64,000 nucleotides of DNA from Streptomyces sp. DSM 15324 (GCF_001514285.1 NZ_KQ949023.1:945139-1009138); one strand, 5' to 3'; shown: positions 33,059-41,763, counted from the stretch's first letter. Made by a program: numbers and translations. The notes: generated from the letters alone by a model not told the origin.

Positions 33059-33867
33059 CGGCCCCGCCCCAGGACGGCCACATGGGCGGTGTCCGACCGG
33101 GGGTCGGTGTCGCACAGCACGAGGGTGTCGTACTCCTCGCGCCACCGCGTCCAGTGTTCGGCCAGAGCCGTCCAGACGCTCGTGCAGTAGCTGCCGGGCG
33201 GCACCCGGTGACAGTCGACGCCCGAGGGCAGGGCAGCGGGGTCGGTCCACGGGCCCGCCACCACCAGCGGACGGGGAGCCCCCGCCGTCAGCGCGGTGAG
33301 CCGCGGTCCGAGCAGTGCGGCGTCGCGCAGCCGGGCGACGGAGGAGACCTCGCCGAAGCCGGTCCCGCTGTCGAACAGCAGCAGGACGCCCGAGTCGCGC
33401 AGCGGGACACCGTCGTGCACCACGGGGTCGTGGGCCGGCAGCGTGGTCTGCTCCAGCACCGCCAGCAGGAACGCGGAGGAAGCGCCGGTCCGCTCGTGCG
33501 CCGCCCCGATGCGCAGCGCGGTGAACGCCGCGCCGAGACCCTGCTCGGTGACCGAGAAGCACTGGTCCGCCCGCCCGCCGGTCAGCAGGCCCAGGTAGGC
33601 CGAGACCGAGCGGACCGGGTTGAGATCGGGCAGCGCGGCGGCCAGCACCACCAGGTCGGGCCGGACGTCTTCGGCCGCGAGCCGCCCCACGAGCAGGTCC
33701 GCCATCAGGGTGTGGCTGGCCTGGCCGCCCGCCCGCAGCAGGTCCTCGTCCAGTTTGCCGCCGAAGAGTTCGACCAGGTCGCGGTGGTAGCGCAGGACGG
33801 TCTGATTCGGCTCGTAGGGGGCGCCGGGGGGTGTCACCACAGCGCCGGCGTGAAGTCGCAGAGGCAC
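33055..33867 (-). CDS. KASIII-like protein lacking catalytic Cys
   Basis: A 270-residue thiolase-fold protein, shorter than its neighbour. It aligns with KASIII over VLAAALPDLNPVRSVSAYLG and FSVTEQGLGAAFTALRIGAA: the sister enzyme reads TQQNCAG where this one reads TEQGLGA, so Cys is replaced by Leu. No HxxN motif is apparent. GTG 33867 lies 2 bp after the KASIII stop and has GGGAGGG upstream. It is coupled to the carboxylase gene. A structural partner of the active KASIII is the simplest role, by analogy with KS-alpha/KS-beta. Confidence 0.65.
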   Translation of the reverse strand: MPLRLHAGAVVTPPGAPYEPNQTVLRYHRDLVELFGGKLDEDLLRAGGQASHTLMADLLVGRLAAEDVRPDLVVLAAALPDLNPVRSVSAYLGLLTGGRADQCFSVTEQGLGAAFTALRIGAAHERTGASSAFLLAVLEQTTLPAHDPVVHDGVPLRDSGVLLLFDSGTGFGEVSSVARLRDAALLGPRLTALTAGAPRPLVVAGPWTDPAALPSGVDCHRVPPGSYCTSVWTALAEHWTRWREEYDTLVLCDTDPRSDTAHVAVLGRGR

Positions 33868-33869
33868 GG

Positions 33870-34832
33870 TTACCGGCCCTCCCTTTCCGTTGTCGCGGTG
33901 AAGACCATGGCGGTGAACGTCGAGCCGATCCCCGTGGCCAGGAACAGATAGGTGCGGCCCGGCACCAGACGGCCCTCGTCCCGCAGGGTGACGTAGTTGA
34001 CCATCAGGTCGGCCGTCAGACAGTGGCTGTAGCGGGGGATGTTCTCCAGATAGAGCTTGTCCGGTGGCCAGCCCAGGGCCTCGACGATCCCGCCCCAGAA
34101 CGTCCGGTTGGGATGCGTGGGGATCACGAGGTCGATGTCGTCGAACGTGCACCCCGCCGACTCGACCGCCTCCCGGACCAGTTCGGCCATGACGCCGGGG
34201 CGCTGCTCGCCCGCCACCCGGTGCTGCTCCGCCGTCATCTCCACACCGGCGGCGTACTCGCCGAAGGTCCGCACCGCGAAGGAGCGCACGGGGTCGCCGG
34301 GTCCGTTCCACGACAGCAGACAGGCGCCCGCGGCCTCGCCGATGACACAGGAGTTGAAGATGATCTGCAGGTCCCGGGTGAAGACCTTCTCGCCGGTCAG
34401 CACCAGCGCCCTCGCCTCCGGATCGCCGTCGGCCTGGAGCAGCCGTCCGGCGACGTCGATGGCCGAGACCGTGCCGGCGCAGTTCTGCTGGGTCAGCGCG
34501 AAGGCCGTGGCGTGTTCCAGACCCAGCATCGTGAGCATCTCCTGCACAGGGTCCACCGTGGACGGACCCGTGTGCGGCACGGCGTGCGGATACACCACGT
34601 ACCGCACCGAGCCCGGGTCGACGCCCGCGAGCACCTTCCGCGCGGGCGGCAGCACCAGGTCGTACAGGCTCAGCTCGGGGTCGTACCGCAACTGGTCGAG
34701 GCCGTGGATGCTGCGGAACAGATGGACCTGGGCCGGGCTCAGGCCGAAGGCCTCGGCCCGTTCCTCCACGGTGGTCGTGCGTTCCGGCAGGAAGATCTCG
34801 ACGGCGTCCATAGTGAGCGTGCCGCTCAGCAT
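33870..34832 (-). CDS. KASIII-family ketosynthase or acyltransferase
   Basis: A 320-residue FabH-like protein. The nucleophile Cys118 is in ALTQQNCAGTVSAIDVAGRL, the catalytic His in IDLVIPTHPNRTFWG, while the third position (Asn in FabH, GNTSA) reads ENIPRYSHCLTADLM, suggesting His. Altered third residues are known in KASIII-like acyltransferases such as CerJ that load acyl groups onto sugars. It could therefore prime chain synthesis or acylate the glycoside. ATG 34832 follows GAGAGGAG and overlaps the dehydratase stop by 7 bp. Confidence 0.78.
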   Translation of the reverse strand: MLSGTLTMDAVEIFLPERTTTVEERAEAFGLSPAQVHLFRSIHGLDQLRYDPELSLYDLVLPPARKVLAGVDPGSVRYVVYPHAVPHTGPSTVDPVQEMLTMLGLEHATAFALTQQNCAGTVSAIDVAGRLLQADGDPEARALVLTGEKVFTRDLQIIFNSCVIGEAAGACLLSWNGPGDPVRSFAVRTFGEYAAGVEMTAEQHRVAGEQRPGVMAELVREAVESAGCTFDDIDLVIPTHPNRTFWGGIVEALGWPPDKLYLENIPRYSHCLTADLMVNYVTLRDEGRLVPGRTYLFLATGIGSTFTAMVFTATTEREGR

Positions 34833-36232
34833 GACGGCTCCTCTCCGGTGTCCATGGCGTACAGGCAGGCCAGCAGCGTGCGTGCCTGGACGTTGATGTA
34901 GTGGGCGTGCCGGACCAGCCAGGTCAGCTGGCCCGCCGTCACCCAGCGAAAGCCCTCCGGCGGCACCAGCGGGGCCTCGTCCTCCGTCGCCTCCACCACC
35001 AGGTAGCGGCTCTCGGCGTCGAGGAAACGCCCGCCCTCCTCCGAGTGCACGGCGCGGTAGCGGATCCGCTCCGGCCCCGCGGACAGCACCGTGTCCAGGA
35101 AGCGCGGCCGTCGCTCGGGCGGCAGATGGGCGACGTTGCCCGGCCCGCACTGCACGGTCGGCCCCAGTTCCACCGTGTCCAGGAACCCGCCCTCGACCTT
35201 GGCGTGCGCCAGATAGTGCGGCACTCCGCCGATGAGCCGGGTCAGGAACGCGGTGACGCCGAGGCCGCGCGGCGCGAACAACGGCTGCGTCCACGAGGTG
35301 ACCTCGCGGTTGCCCGCCCGCACCGCCACGGCCACGACGTCGAAGTACCGCTCGTGCTCGTGCCGGATCCGGGTCTCCTCCCGCACCCAGCCCCGCACCC
35401 CCGACAGCGGGATCAGCTCGGCCGCCACGTCGTGCCGTGACCGCTCCCCGGTGATCCAGGACAGAAGTTCGGTGTCGGAGTGCAGCGCCTCCTGCGCGGG
35501 AGCCGGGACGGGCAGACAGGACAGGACGGTCCGCGAATCCATGTTGACCAGGTTGTCCTGGCGCAGCAGGGCGTGGATCTGCCCCAGCGTCAGCCAGCGG
35601 AAGTCCTCGTGCGGCTCCACCGCGCCGTCCGTCTCCACGATCAGGTTGCGGTTGGCCTTGCGGTAGAACCAGGAGCCGTGCTCGGACTGGAGCGTGTCGG
35701 CGACGACCCGCTCGGGCCGCAGGAAGTGCTCCAGGTACCGCACGGGCGCCCCCCGGTGCACCCGGGTGTAGTTGCTGCGGGTGGCCTGCACGGTGGGGGA
35801 GAGCTGGAGCAGGTTGGGGTTGCCCGGCTCCATCTTGGCCTGCATCAGGAAGTGCAGCACCCCGCCGAACTCCTTGGCGAGGATGCCGAGGATGCCCACC
35901 TCGGGCTGCTCGATCACGGGCTGCTCCCACTCGGCCGCGGACGGGCCGCCGACCCGGGCCCTGAGCCCCCGGACCGTGAAGAACCGCCCGCTGCGGTGTC
36001 CGAGGTCGCCCGTGCCCGGGTCGAACGACCAGGCGTCGAGCCGGGTGAAGGGGATGCGCTCCACCTCGAAGCGATGCGCGCGCCTGCGGTCGGCCAGCCA
36101 GCCGGGGATGTCCTCGCCACGGAGGTCCTCGCCCTCCGTGGCGGCGGCGGACCGGGCGAGCCGGCCGGGCAGTGCGGCGTCGTCCCTCGGGCGCGGTAGG
36201 ACGAGCACGGGGCTCGCCGTGTGCCGGGTCAT
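34826..36232 (-). CDS. NDP-hexose 2,3-dehydratase
   Basis: A 468-residue enzyme with the internal duplication characteristic of the TylX3/Gra-Orf27/SnogH family: FGGVLHFLMQAKMEPGNPNL in the first half and IGGVPHYLAHAKVEGGFLDT in the second, each followed by SPTVQATR or GPTVQCGP and FRWLTLGQ or FRWVTAGQ. It removes the C2 hydroxyl from NDP-4-keto-6-deoxyglucose, the committing step to 2,6-dideoxy sugars. Length is normal. It follows the 4-ketoreductase by 6 bp. Confidence 0.92.
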   Translation of the reverse strand: MTRHTASPVLVLPRPRDDAALPGRLARSAAATEGEDLRGEDIPGWLADRRRAHRFEVERIPFTRLDAWSFDPGTGDLGHRSGRFFTVRGLRARVGGPSAAEWEQPVIEQPEVGILGILAKEFGGVLHFLMQAKMEPGNPNLLQLSPTVQATRSNYTRVHRGAPVRYLEHFLRPERVVADTLQSEHGSWFYRKANRNLIVETDGAVEPHEDFRWLTLGQIHALLRQDNLVNMDSRTVLSCLPVPAPAQEALHSDTELLSWITGERSRHDVAAELIPLSGVRGWVREETRIRHEHERYFDVVAVAVRAGNREVTSWTQPLFAPRGLGVTAFLTRLIGGVPHYLAHAKVEGGFLDTVELGPTVQCGPGNVAHLPPERRPRFLDTVLSAGPERIRYRAVHSEEGGRFLDAESRYLVVEATEDEAPLVPPEGFRWVTAGQLTWLVRHAHYINVQARTLLACLYAMDTGEEPSC

Positions 36233-36238
36233 GGATCG

Positions 36239-37024
36239 CTACCTCTCCGTTCGGTGGTGTTCCAGGGCCAGGGAGGCCGCGTAACCGTCCAGCACGCCGC
36301 GGTAGTAGTGCGGCCCGAAGCCCAGGGCCACCTCGGGGACGAGGCGGCGCAGCCGGTCGACGCCGACCGTGCACCCTGAGCCGGTGTCCTGGAGCTCCCG
36401 CCGGCAGACCAGCCCGAGCCGCTCTTCGAGGAAGTCGACGACGGCCGCGACCGGCACGGCCGTGCCCGACGCCACGTTGACGACCGTGTCCTTGAGATCC
36501 AGAGCCAGCAGCCGGTCGACGACGGTGACCACGTCGGCCACGCCGATCAGGTCCCGGGTGGCGCGCAGATGGACCTGCACCAGGCCCTCGCGCAGCTGCC
36601 GCACCAGCGTCGGCAGCAGCTGGTGCGACGGCTGCCCCGGCCCGACGACATGGCTCAGCCGCAGCACCAGGTGGTCGGCCCCACAGGTGCGCAGCCGCTG
36701 CTCCAGGGCGAGTTTGTGGCGCGCGTACGGGGTGCTCGGAACGACCCGCGCGTCCTCCCGGCCCGGTCCGTCGCAGGTGCCGTACATGCCGGTGGAAGCC
36801 GTGGAGAAGAACAGCAGACGCCGGCCGGAGGCCCGGCACGCGTCGATCGTCTCCTCCAGGAGCCGCTCCTCCCGGGCGAACTCCTCGGGGGCCGTCGTGC
36901 TCGCCAGGGAGACCCCGGCGGCCAGGATCACCGTCTCCGGGTGCCGTTCGGCGACCGGGGCCAGGTTGCGGGCGAGGAAGCCCCGGCCCACCACGGTGCC
37001 CGCCGTCGCACGGCCCGCGCTCAT
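36239..37024 (-). CDS. NDP-hexose 4-ketoreductase
   Basis: A 261-residue extended-SDR protein: GTVVGRGFLARNLAPVAERH is the nucleotide-binding loop, LLFFSTASTGMYG contains the Ser/Thr, TPYARHKLALEQ the YxxxK pair, and LRATRDLIGVADVVTVVDRL the sugar-side region. It resembles UrdR-type C4 reductases of dideoxysugar pathways. Its ATG overlaps the RmlB stop (ATGA). With the 2,3-dehydratase and 3-ketoreductase this would complete a D-olivose-type pathway; the C4 stereochemistry cannot be read from sequence. Confidence 0.82.
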   Translation of the reverse strand: MSAGRATAGTVVGRGFLARNLAPVAERHPETVILAAGVSLASTTAPEEFAREERLLEETIDACRASGRRLLFFSTASTGMYGTCDGPGREDARVVPSTPYARHKLALEQRLRTCGADHLVLRLSHVVGPGQPSHQLLPTLVRQLREGLVQVHLRATRDLIGVADVVTVVDRLLALDLKDTVVNVASGTAVPVAAVVDFLEERLGLVCRRELQDTGSGCTVGVDRLRRLVPEVALGFGPHYYRGVLDGYAASLALEHHRTER

Positions 37025-38004
37025 GAAGCCGACCTCGCACGGTCCTTCACGGCCTTCCACCAGTCCGGGTTGTCGCGGTACCAGGCGACCGTGGCCGCGA
37101 GGCCCACGTCGATGCCGATGCGCGGTACGAAGCCCAGCTCCTCGCGGATCTTCCCGGCGTCGAGGGAGTAACGCAGGTCGTGGCCCTTGCGGTCGGCGAC
37201 CCGCCGGATCATCGACCGGTCGCCGCCGCACAGGTCGAGCAGCCGCTCGGTGAGGGCCAGGTTCGTCAGCTCGCTGCCGCCGCCGATGTTGTAGACCTCC
37301 CCGGCGCCGCCACCGGTGAGCACCGTGTGCAGGGCCCGGCAGTGGTCGTCCACGTGCAGCCACTCGCGCACGTTGCCGCCGTCCCCGTACAGTGGGACCG
37401 GGCGGCCCTCCATGAGGTTCGTGACGAACAGCGGGACGACCTTCTCCGGGTGCTGGCGCGGGCCGTAGTTGTTGGAGCAGCGGGTCACGGACACATGCAG
37501 TCCGTGGGTGCGCCAGGCGGCGCGGGCCATCAGGTCGGAGGCCGCCTTGGAGGCGGCGTAGGGCGAGTTGGGCAGCAGCGGGCTCTCCTCGGTCCACGAG
37601 CCCTCGGCGATGGAGCCGTACACCTCGTCCGTGGACACGTGCACCATCCGCGGCACCCCCGTGGCCCGGCACGCGTCGAGCAGGCTCTGGGTGCCGGAGA
37701 CGTTCGTCCGGACGAACTCCGCCGCGGACAGCAGCGACCGGTCGACGTGGGACTCGGCGGCGAAGTGCACCACCGCGTCGTGGCCGGGCAGGACGTCGAG
37801 CAGCAGCGGCAGGTCGCAGATGTCGCCCTCGACGAAGTCGAGGCGGTCGTGGGCGGCGGGCAGGCTCGCGCGGTTGCCCGCGTACGTCAGCTTGTCGACC
37901 ACCGTGACCCGGACGCCCTCGGTCCCCGGGTACATGCCCTCCAGCAGACGGCGGACGTAGGCCGAGCCGATGAAGCCCGCCCCGCCCGTGACGAGGATCC
38001 TCAT
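37021..38004 (-). CDS. rmlB: dTDP-glucose 4,6-dehydratase
   Basis: A 327-residue extended SDR. ILVTGGAGFIGSAYVRRLLE binds NAD, HVSTDEVYGSI holds the catalytic Thr-Asp-Glu, and SPYAASKAASDLMARA the Tyr/Lys pair; NNYGPRQHPEK and DGGNVREWLHVDDHCRAL are strict RmlB signatures. It forms dTDP-4-keto-6-deoxyglucose. It is coupled to both neighbours by 4-bp overlaps. Confidence 0.95.
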   Translation of the reverse strand: MRILVTGGAGFIGSAYVRRLLEGMYPGTEGVRVTVVDKLTYAGNRASLPAAHDRLDFVEGDICDLPLLLDVLPGHDAVVHFAAESHVDRSLLSAAEFVRTNVSGTQSLLDACRATGVPRMVHVSTDEVYGSIAEGSWTEESPLLPNSPYAASKAASDLMARAAWRTHGLHVSVTRCSNNYGPRQHPEKVVPLFVTNLMEGRPVPLYGDGGNVREWLHVDDHCRALHTVLTGGGAGEVYNIGGGSELTNLALTERLLDLCGGDRSMIRRVADRKGHDLRYSLDAGKIREELGFVPRIGIDVGLAATVAWYRDNPDWWKAVKDRARSAS

Positions 38005-39038
38005 GAGTACTCCGTTCCGGAAAGGGATGGACGGGCGGGCGCGAGGCCGAGACCTGCGCGGTGCAGCACCTCGGCCAGCAGGTCCGCCTGGAGCAGCGAG
38101 GCCTCCTCGGCCCGGCCGACCGGCAGGGGACGCGCACCGGTGCCGGCCGCGCGCACGGCGCGGGCGAACCCCCGCACGGTGTTGGTCACCTGGTCGTCCG
38201 GACCGAGGACGATCTCCCGGGTCCCGGTCCGGTCCGCGACGCGCAGCACCGGGCGGTGGCCGGCCGGCGGGGTGAACGCGTGCTCCACCGTGACGCCGCC
38301 CTCACTGCCCCAGAGCGCGTACGACGAGCGGTAGGCGTGGTCCAGGCCGAACTCCAGGTGGCCGCCGACGCCGTCCGCGGTGCGCAGCAGCACGCTGCCG
38401 GCGGTGTCCACCTGCCGCCCGTAGCGGTCCCGGGTCAGCACCGCCCCCGCGACGCGCAGCCCGGCCCCCAGGAAGTGGACGGCGGCCCGTACCGGGTACA
38501 CGCCGACGTCCCACAGCGCGCCGCCGCCCAGCTCCGGGACCAGCCGGATGTCACCGTCGGGGCGGCGGGGCACCGCGAACGCCGCGTGGAAGGAACGCAG
38601 TTCACCGATCAGGCCGTCGGCCACCAGCCGGCGCACGGCCGTGTGCTGCGCATGGTGGACGAACATCACGTTCTCCCACAGCACCAGCCCGCGCCGGCGC
38701 GCCAGCGCGAACAGGGCGCGGCTGCGCTCCGGATCGGTGGTCAGCGGCTTCTCCGCGAGGACGTGCTTGCCCGCGCGCAGGGCCGCCTCCACCCACGCGG
38801 CGTGCAGCGCCACGGGCAGCGGGACGTACACCGCGTCGACGTCCGGCAGCGTGACCAGCTCCGCGTAGTCGGCCACCACCCGGCAGCCGTACGGCATCGC
38901 GGTCCGCGCCGCCGTCTCCACGTCGCGGCTGGCGACGGCGGCGATCTCCGTGTCCTCGAGAGCCGCCAGGGCGGGCAGCATCCGGCGGCGCGCGATGTCC
39001 GCGCAGCCCAGGACGCCGACGCGGACGGGGGACGGCAC
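38001..39038 (-). CDS. NDP-hexose 3-ketoreductase (Gfo/Idh/MocA family)
   Basis: A 345-residue oxidoreductase. It has VGVLGCADIARRRMLPALAA, HVLAEKPLTTDPERSRALFA (the EKP motif with catalytic Lys), ENVMFVHHAQHTAVRRLV and LGGGALWDVGVYPVRAAVHF. These match TylCII/OleW-type enzymes that reduce the C3 ketone made by the 2,3-dehydratase. The GTG at 39038 lies 2 bp from the rmlA stop and its own stop overlaps rmlB. Confidence 0.9.
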   Translation of the reverse strand: MPSPVRVGVLGCADIARRRMLPALAALEDTEIAAVASRDVETAARTAMPYGCRVVADYAELVTLPDVDAVYVPLPVALHAAWVEAALRAGKHVLAEKPLTTDPERSRALFALARRRGLVLWENVMFVHHAQHTAVRRLVADGLIGELRSFHAAFAVPRRPDGDIRLVPELGGGALWDVGVYPVRAAVHFLGAGLRVAGAVLTRDRYGRQVDTAGSVLLRTADGVGGHLEFGLDHAYRSSYALWGSEGGVTVEHAFTPPAGHRPVLRVADRTGTREIVLGPDDQVTNTVRGFARAVRAAGTGARPLPVGRAEEASLLQADLLAEVLHRAGLGLAPARPSLSGTEYS

Positions 39039-39040
39039 GG

Positions 39041-40108
39041 CTACCCCGCCACTTGGACGTGGCTGTGGTCACCGATCACCAGCCGCTGACGGTCGCCGTC
39101 GTCCGTGACCGGGCCGACCACCGCGAAGCGCCCGATGACCGATCCGTGCAGCCTGCCGACCTGGTGGATCTCCGCGCCGTCGAGCACGATCGAGTAGTCG
39201 AGGCGCGAGCCGGTCAGCGCGCAGTCGCGGCCCGCCGAGGTGTGCGGACCGATCACGCAGTCCTCCACCCGGGTCCCCGCCCCGATGATCGCCGGACCCT
39301 CGATCCTGGACCGCACCACCACGGCGCCCGGCTCCACGACGACCGCCCCGCTCAGTTCGCTGGCCTCGTCCACCTCGCCGTCGATCCGCCGCACCAGGCC
39401 GTCGAGGAGCTTGCGGTTGCACTCCAGGACGTCGTCGATGCGGCCGGTGTCCTTCCAGTAGCCGTGGTACCGGCCGGCCCGCACCTCGGCGCCGTCGGTC
39501 ACCAGCCACTGGATCGCGTCGGTGATCTCCAGCTCGCCCCGGTCGCTGGGCTCGATCGCGGCGATCGCCCGGTGGATGCCGGGCGTGAAGAAGTACACGC
39601 CGGTCAGGGCGAGGTCGCTGCGCGCCTGCCGGGGCTTCTCCACCAGCCGGCCGACCGTTCCGTCGGGGTTCAGCTCCACCACCCCGAAGGCGGACGGGTC
39701 GGCCACCTTGTGCACGACGACATGCGCGGCGGGACGCACCCGCGCGAACTCCTCGGCCGCCTCCGCCACGCCCCCGACGAGCATGCAGTCGCCGAGGTAC
39801 ATCACGAAGTCGTCGTCGCCGAGGAAGTCCCGGGCGACGGACACGCAGTGGGCGAGCCCGCGTGGCTTGTCCTGCCGCAGATAGGTCAGCCGGGCGCCCA
39901 GCCGTGAGCCGTCGCCGAGCGCCGCGGTGATCTCTGGCTCCCATTCGCCGACGACGACGCCGATGTCGGTGACGCCGATCGCGACGATGTTCTCCAGGAC
40001 GTGTTCGAGGACCGGCTTGTTGGCGACCGGGATGAGCTGCTTGGGCATGGAGTGGCTGAACGGTCGCAGGCGGGTGCCCGCCCCGCCCGACAGCACCAGG
40101 GCTTTCAT
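39041..40108 (-). CDS. rmlA: Glucose-1-phosphate thymidylyltransferase
   Basis: A 355-residue nucleotidyltransferase of the longer antibiotic type. MKALVLSGGAGTRLRPFSHS and MPKQLIPVANKPVLEHVLEN form the active-site signature, FVMYLGDCML the metal site and VEKPRQARSDLALTGVYFF the sugar site. The C-terminal part is a left-handed beta-helix (AIIGAGTRVEDCVIGPHTSA). It is the first sugar gene of the run and follows the glycosyltransferase by 44 bp. Confidence 0.95.
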   Translation of the reverse strand: MKALVLSGGAGTRLRPFSHSMPKQLIPVANKPVLEHVLENIVAIGVTDIGVVVGEWEPEITAALGDGSRLGARLTYLRQDKPRGLAHCVSVARDFLGDDDFVMYLGDCMLVGGVAEAAEEFARVRPAAHVVVHKVADPSAFGVVELNPDGTVGRLVEKPRQARSDLALTGVYFFTPGIHRAIAAIEPSDRGELEITDAIQWLVTDGAEVRAGRYHGYWKDTGRIDDVLECNRKLLDGLVRRIDGEVDEASELSGAVVVEPGAVVVRSRIEGPAIIGAGTRVEDCVIGPHTSAGRDCALTGSRLDYSIVLDGAEIHQVGRLHGSVIGRFAVVGPVTDDGDRQRLVIGDHSHVQVAG

Positions 40109-40152
40109 GGGAACAATGCCTCCTCGTGCGGCCGCGGATCCGGCCGTCGCGG

Positions 40153-41298
40153 TCACAACTTCTCGAGCACGCCGACCAGTTCGGCCGGCGGCGGCATCTC
40201 GGAGATCTCCTGGGCCAGGGCCTTCGCCCGCTCGGTGTAGGAGGACTCGGTGAGCAGCGCGCGGCAGGACTGCGCGAGCCGCACCCGGTCGGCCTCGCCG
40301 GGCTGGAGGGTGACGGCCGCGCCGTAGGCGGCCAGCCGCCGGGTCGGAGGGCCGAGGATGCCCCACTGGGGCAGCAGCAGCTGCGGGACGCCCGCCCCCA
40401 TCGCGGTGAGGGTGGTGACCCCGCCGGCATGGCCCACCAGCAGGTCGCAGGTGCGCAGGACGACGTCCAGGGGCACCCAGCCCGCGCGGACGCCCGGCAG
40501 CTCGGCCCGCAGGTCGGCGGCCACGCTCTCCGGCGCGGCGATCACCACCTCCGCGTCCAGCGCCGTCACGTCGAGCGCGAGATCGCGCAGGAACACATAG
40601 GCCTCGCGCAGGTACGCCGTGCCGTCGTCGTTGGCGACCCGGCTGCCGGCCGTGACGCACACCCGGGGCCGGCCCCCCCGCGTGTACATCCACGGCTCCA
40701 GAGCGCGCTGGGTGTTGGCCGGCCGGCAGGCCATCGGATGGGCGGGCGCCGCGTCCGGGGGCCGCAGGCTGGGCGGGCAGACGTCGATGAACAGGTCCGG
40801 CGCGGGCAGCCCGGACAGGCCCAGCCGCTCCAGTTCAGGCCGGAGTTCGTCCTCGGCGCCGGGATCGATCAGGGTGGCCTCGACCGCGTCCCAGGCGTGG
40901 CGCACATAGGGCACGCCCTGTCGGCGGGCGAGCAGGCCGGCGGCGTACATCATGGTGCCGCCGACGACCAGGTCGGGCCGCCAGTCGTGCGCGAGGTCGG
41001 TCAGCGGGCCGAGCGTGGCGGCCGCCATCCGTCCGAACCAGCGTCCGGTGAAGGCCGGTTGGTCCTCGGGGTCGGTCGGCGGTGTCACGGGTGCGCCGTC
41101 CCGGTCCCGGTAGATGAAGTCACGGATCGGGGAGGAGGTCATGGAGACGCCGGGCAGGCCGACCGCGGCGACCACCGGCACGATGTCGCCGACGGCGGCC
41201 ATGACGACCTCGTGCCCGGCCCCCCGGGCCGCGGTGGCGAGCGGGGCCAGCGCGAACACGGTGGCCGCGCTCCCTCCGGCGACGAAGAGGATCCTCAC
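40153..41298 (-). CDS. Glycosyltransferase, GT1 type (UrdGT2-like)
   Basis: A 381-residue GT-B enzyme. The N-terminus MRILFVAGGSAATVFALAPL and the nucleotide-sugar site LLVGHAGGVTTLTAMGAGVP with QLLLPQWG are clear. The C-terminal LAQEISEMPPPAELVGVLE resembles the tail of the angucycline C-glycosyltransferase UrdGT2, and the DLFIDVCPPSL segment is also similar. It is the only glycosyltransferase in the window, so a single sugar, possibly C-linked at C9, is predicted. No P450-like auxiliary partner gene is adjacent. Confidence 0.85.
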   Translation of the reverse strand: MRILFVAGGSAATVFALAPLATAARGAGHEVVMAAVGDIVPVVAAVGLPGVSMTSSPIRDFIYRDRDGAPVTPPTDPEDQPAFTGRWFGRMAAATLGPLTDLAHDWRPDLVVGGTMMYAAGLLARRQGVPYVRHAWDAVEATLIDPGAEDELRPELERLGLSGLPAPDLFIDVCPPSLRPPDAAPAHPMACRPANTQRALEPWMYTRGGRPRVCVTAGSRVANDDGTAYLREAYVFLRDLALDVTALDAEVVIAAPESVAADLRAELPGVRAGWVPLDVVLRTCDLLVGHAGGVTTLTAMGAGVPQLLLPQWGILGPPTRRLAAYGAAVTLQPGEADRVRLAQSCRALLTESSYTERAKALAQEISEMPPPAELVGVLEKL

Positions 41299-41717
41299 GG
41301 CGTCCCCCGTTCCGTCCGCCGGGGCCGCCGCTCCGCCTGCCAGCTGTGGGCGGTGCGGTAGCCCAGCCCGCGGCCGTGCCGGCGCCAGCGCGGCGCGGAC
41401 CGCACCGGCCCGTCCTCGGCGGGGCCGACGGTGTTCGCCCGGGCCAGCAGCACCGTGACCACGGCCGCCAGCTCCGCCTCGGTCGGCCGGCCCCGGTGCA
41501 CCCGGATCAGTCCGGCGCCGGGGTGCGGCTCCCGTGGGCCGGGAGCGGTGCCGGGTGGGGCGCCCGGGGCGGCGGCGGGCGGGGCGGCGGCCCCGGCCGG
41601 TGTTGCGGTGGTCCCGTCGCCGTCGGCGGGGCCGCCGAGGCCGGGGACGACGACCACGACGTCCACGACGTCACGGATACGGACGGGGGAATGCTGGAGC
41701 AGGCCGGTTGTCGGCAC
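41295..41717 (-). CDS. Acyl-CoA carboxylase epsilon subunit with extended N-terminus
   Basis: A 140-residue protein. The core GLIRVHRGRPTEAELAAVVT followed by VLLARA is the AccE/PccE signature, with the usual Trp-containing tail. The preceding 80 residues are rich in Pro, Ala and Gly and atypically long. Epsilon subunits bridge alpha and beta chains of actinobacterial acyl-CoA carboxylases. GTG 41717 follows AAGGGG and its stop overlaps the glycosyltransferase start (ATGA). It is 8 kb away from its likely partner, the beta subunit. Confidence 0.78.
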   Translation of the reverse strand: MPTTGLLQHSPVRIRDVVDVVVVVPGLGGPADGDGTTATPAGAAAPPAAAPGAPPGTAPGPREPHPGAGLIRVHRGRPTEAELAAVVTVLLARANTVGPAEDGPVRSAPRWRRHGRGLGYRTAHSWQAERRPRRTERGTP

Positions 41718-41763
41718 GGTGTGTCCCCTTCGGCGGAGGCGTGGCGGTGGAGGCGGGCTGCGG

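Noticed and set aside
31445..33190. A 581-codon plus-strand open frame opposite the carboxylase beta gene
   Set aside because: It is a high-GC shadow frame. The minus strand encodes a full-length, motif-complete carboxyltransferase and the plus translation has no similarity to any family I know.
33870..37040. A 1056-codon minus-strand frame through sugar genes
   Set aside because: Only its last 320 codons (KASIII) are real. The rest is an Arg/Gly-rich out-of-frame shadow of the dehydratase and ketoreductase.
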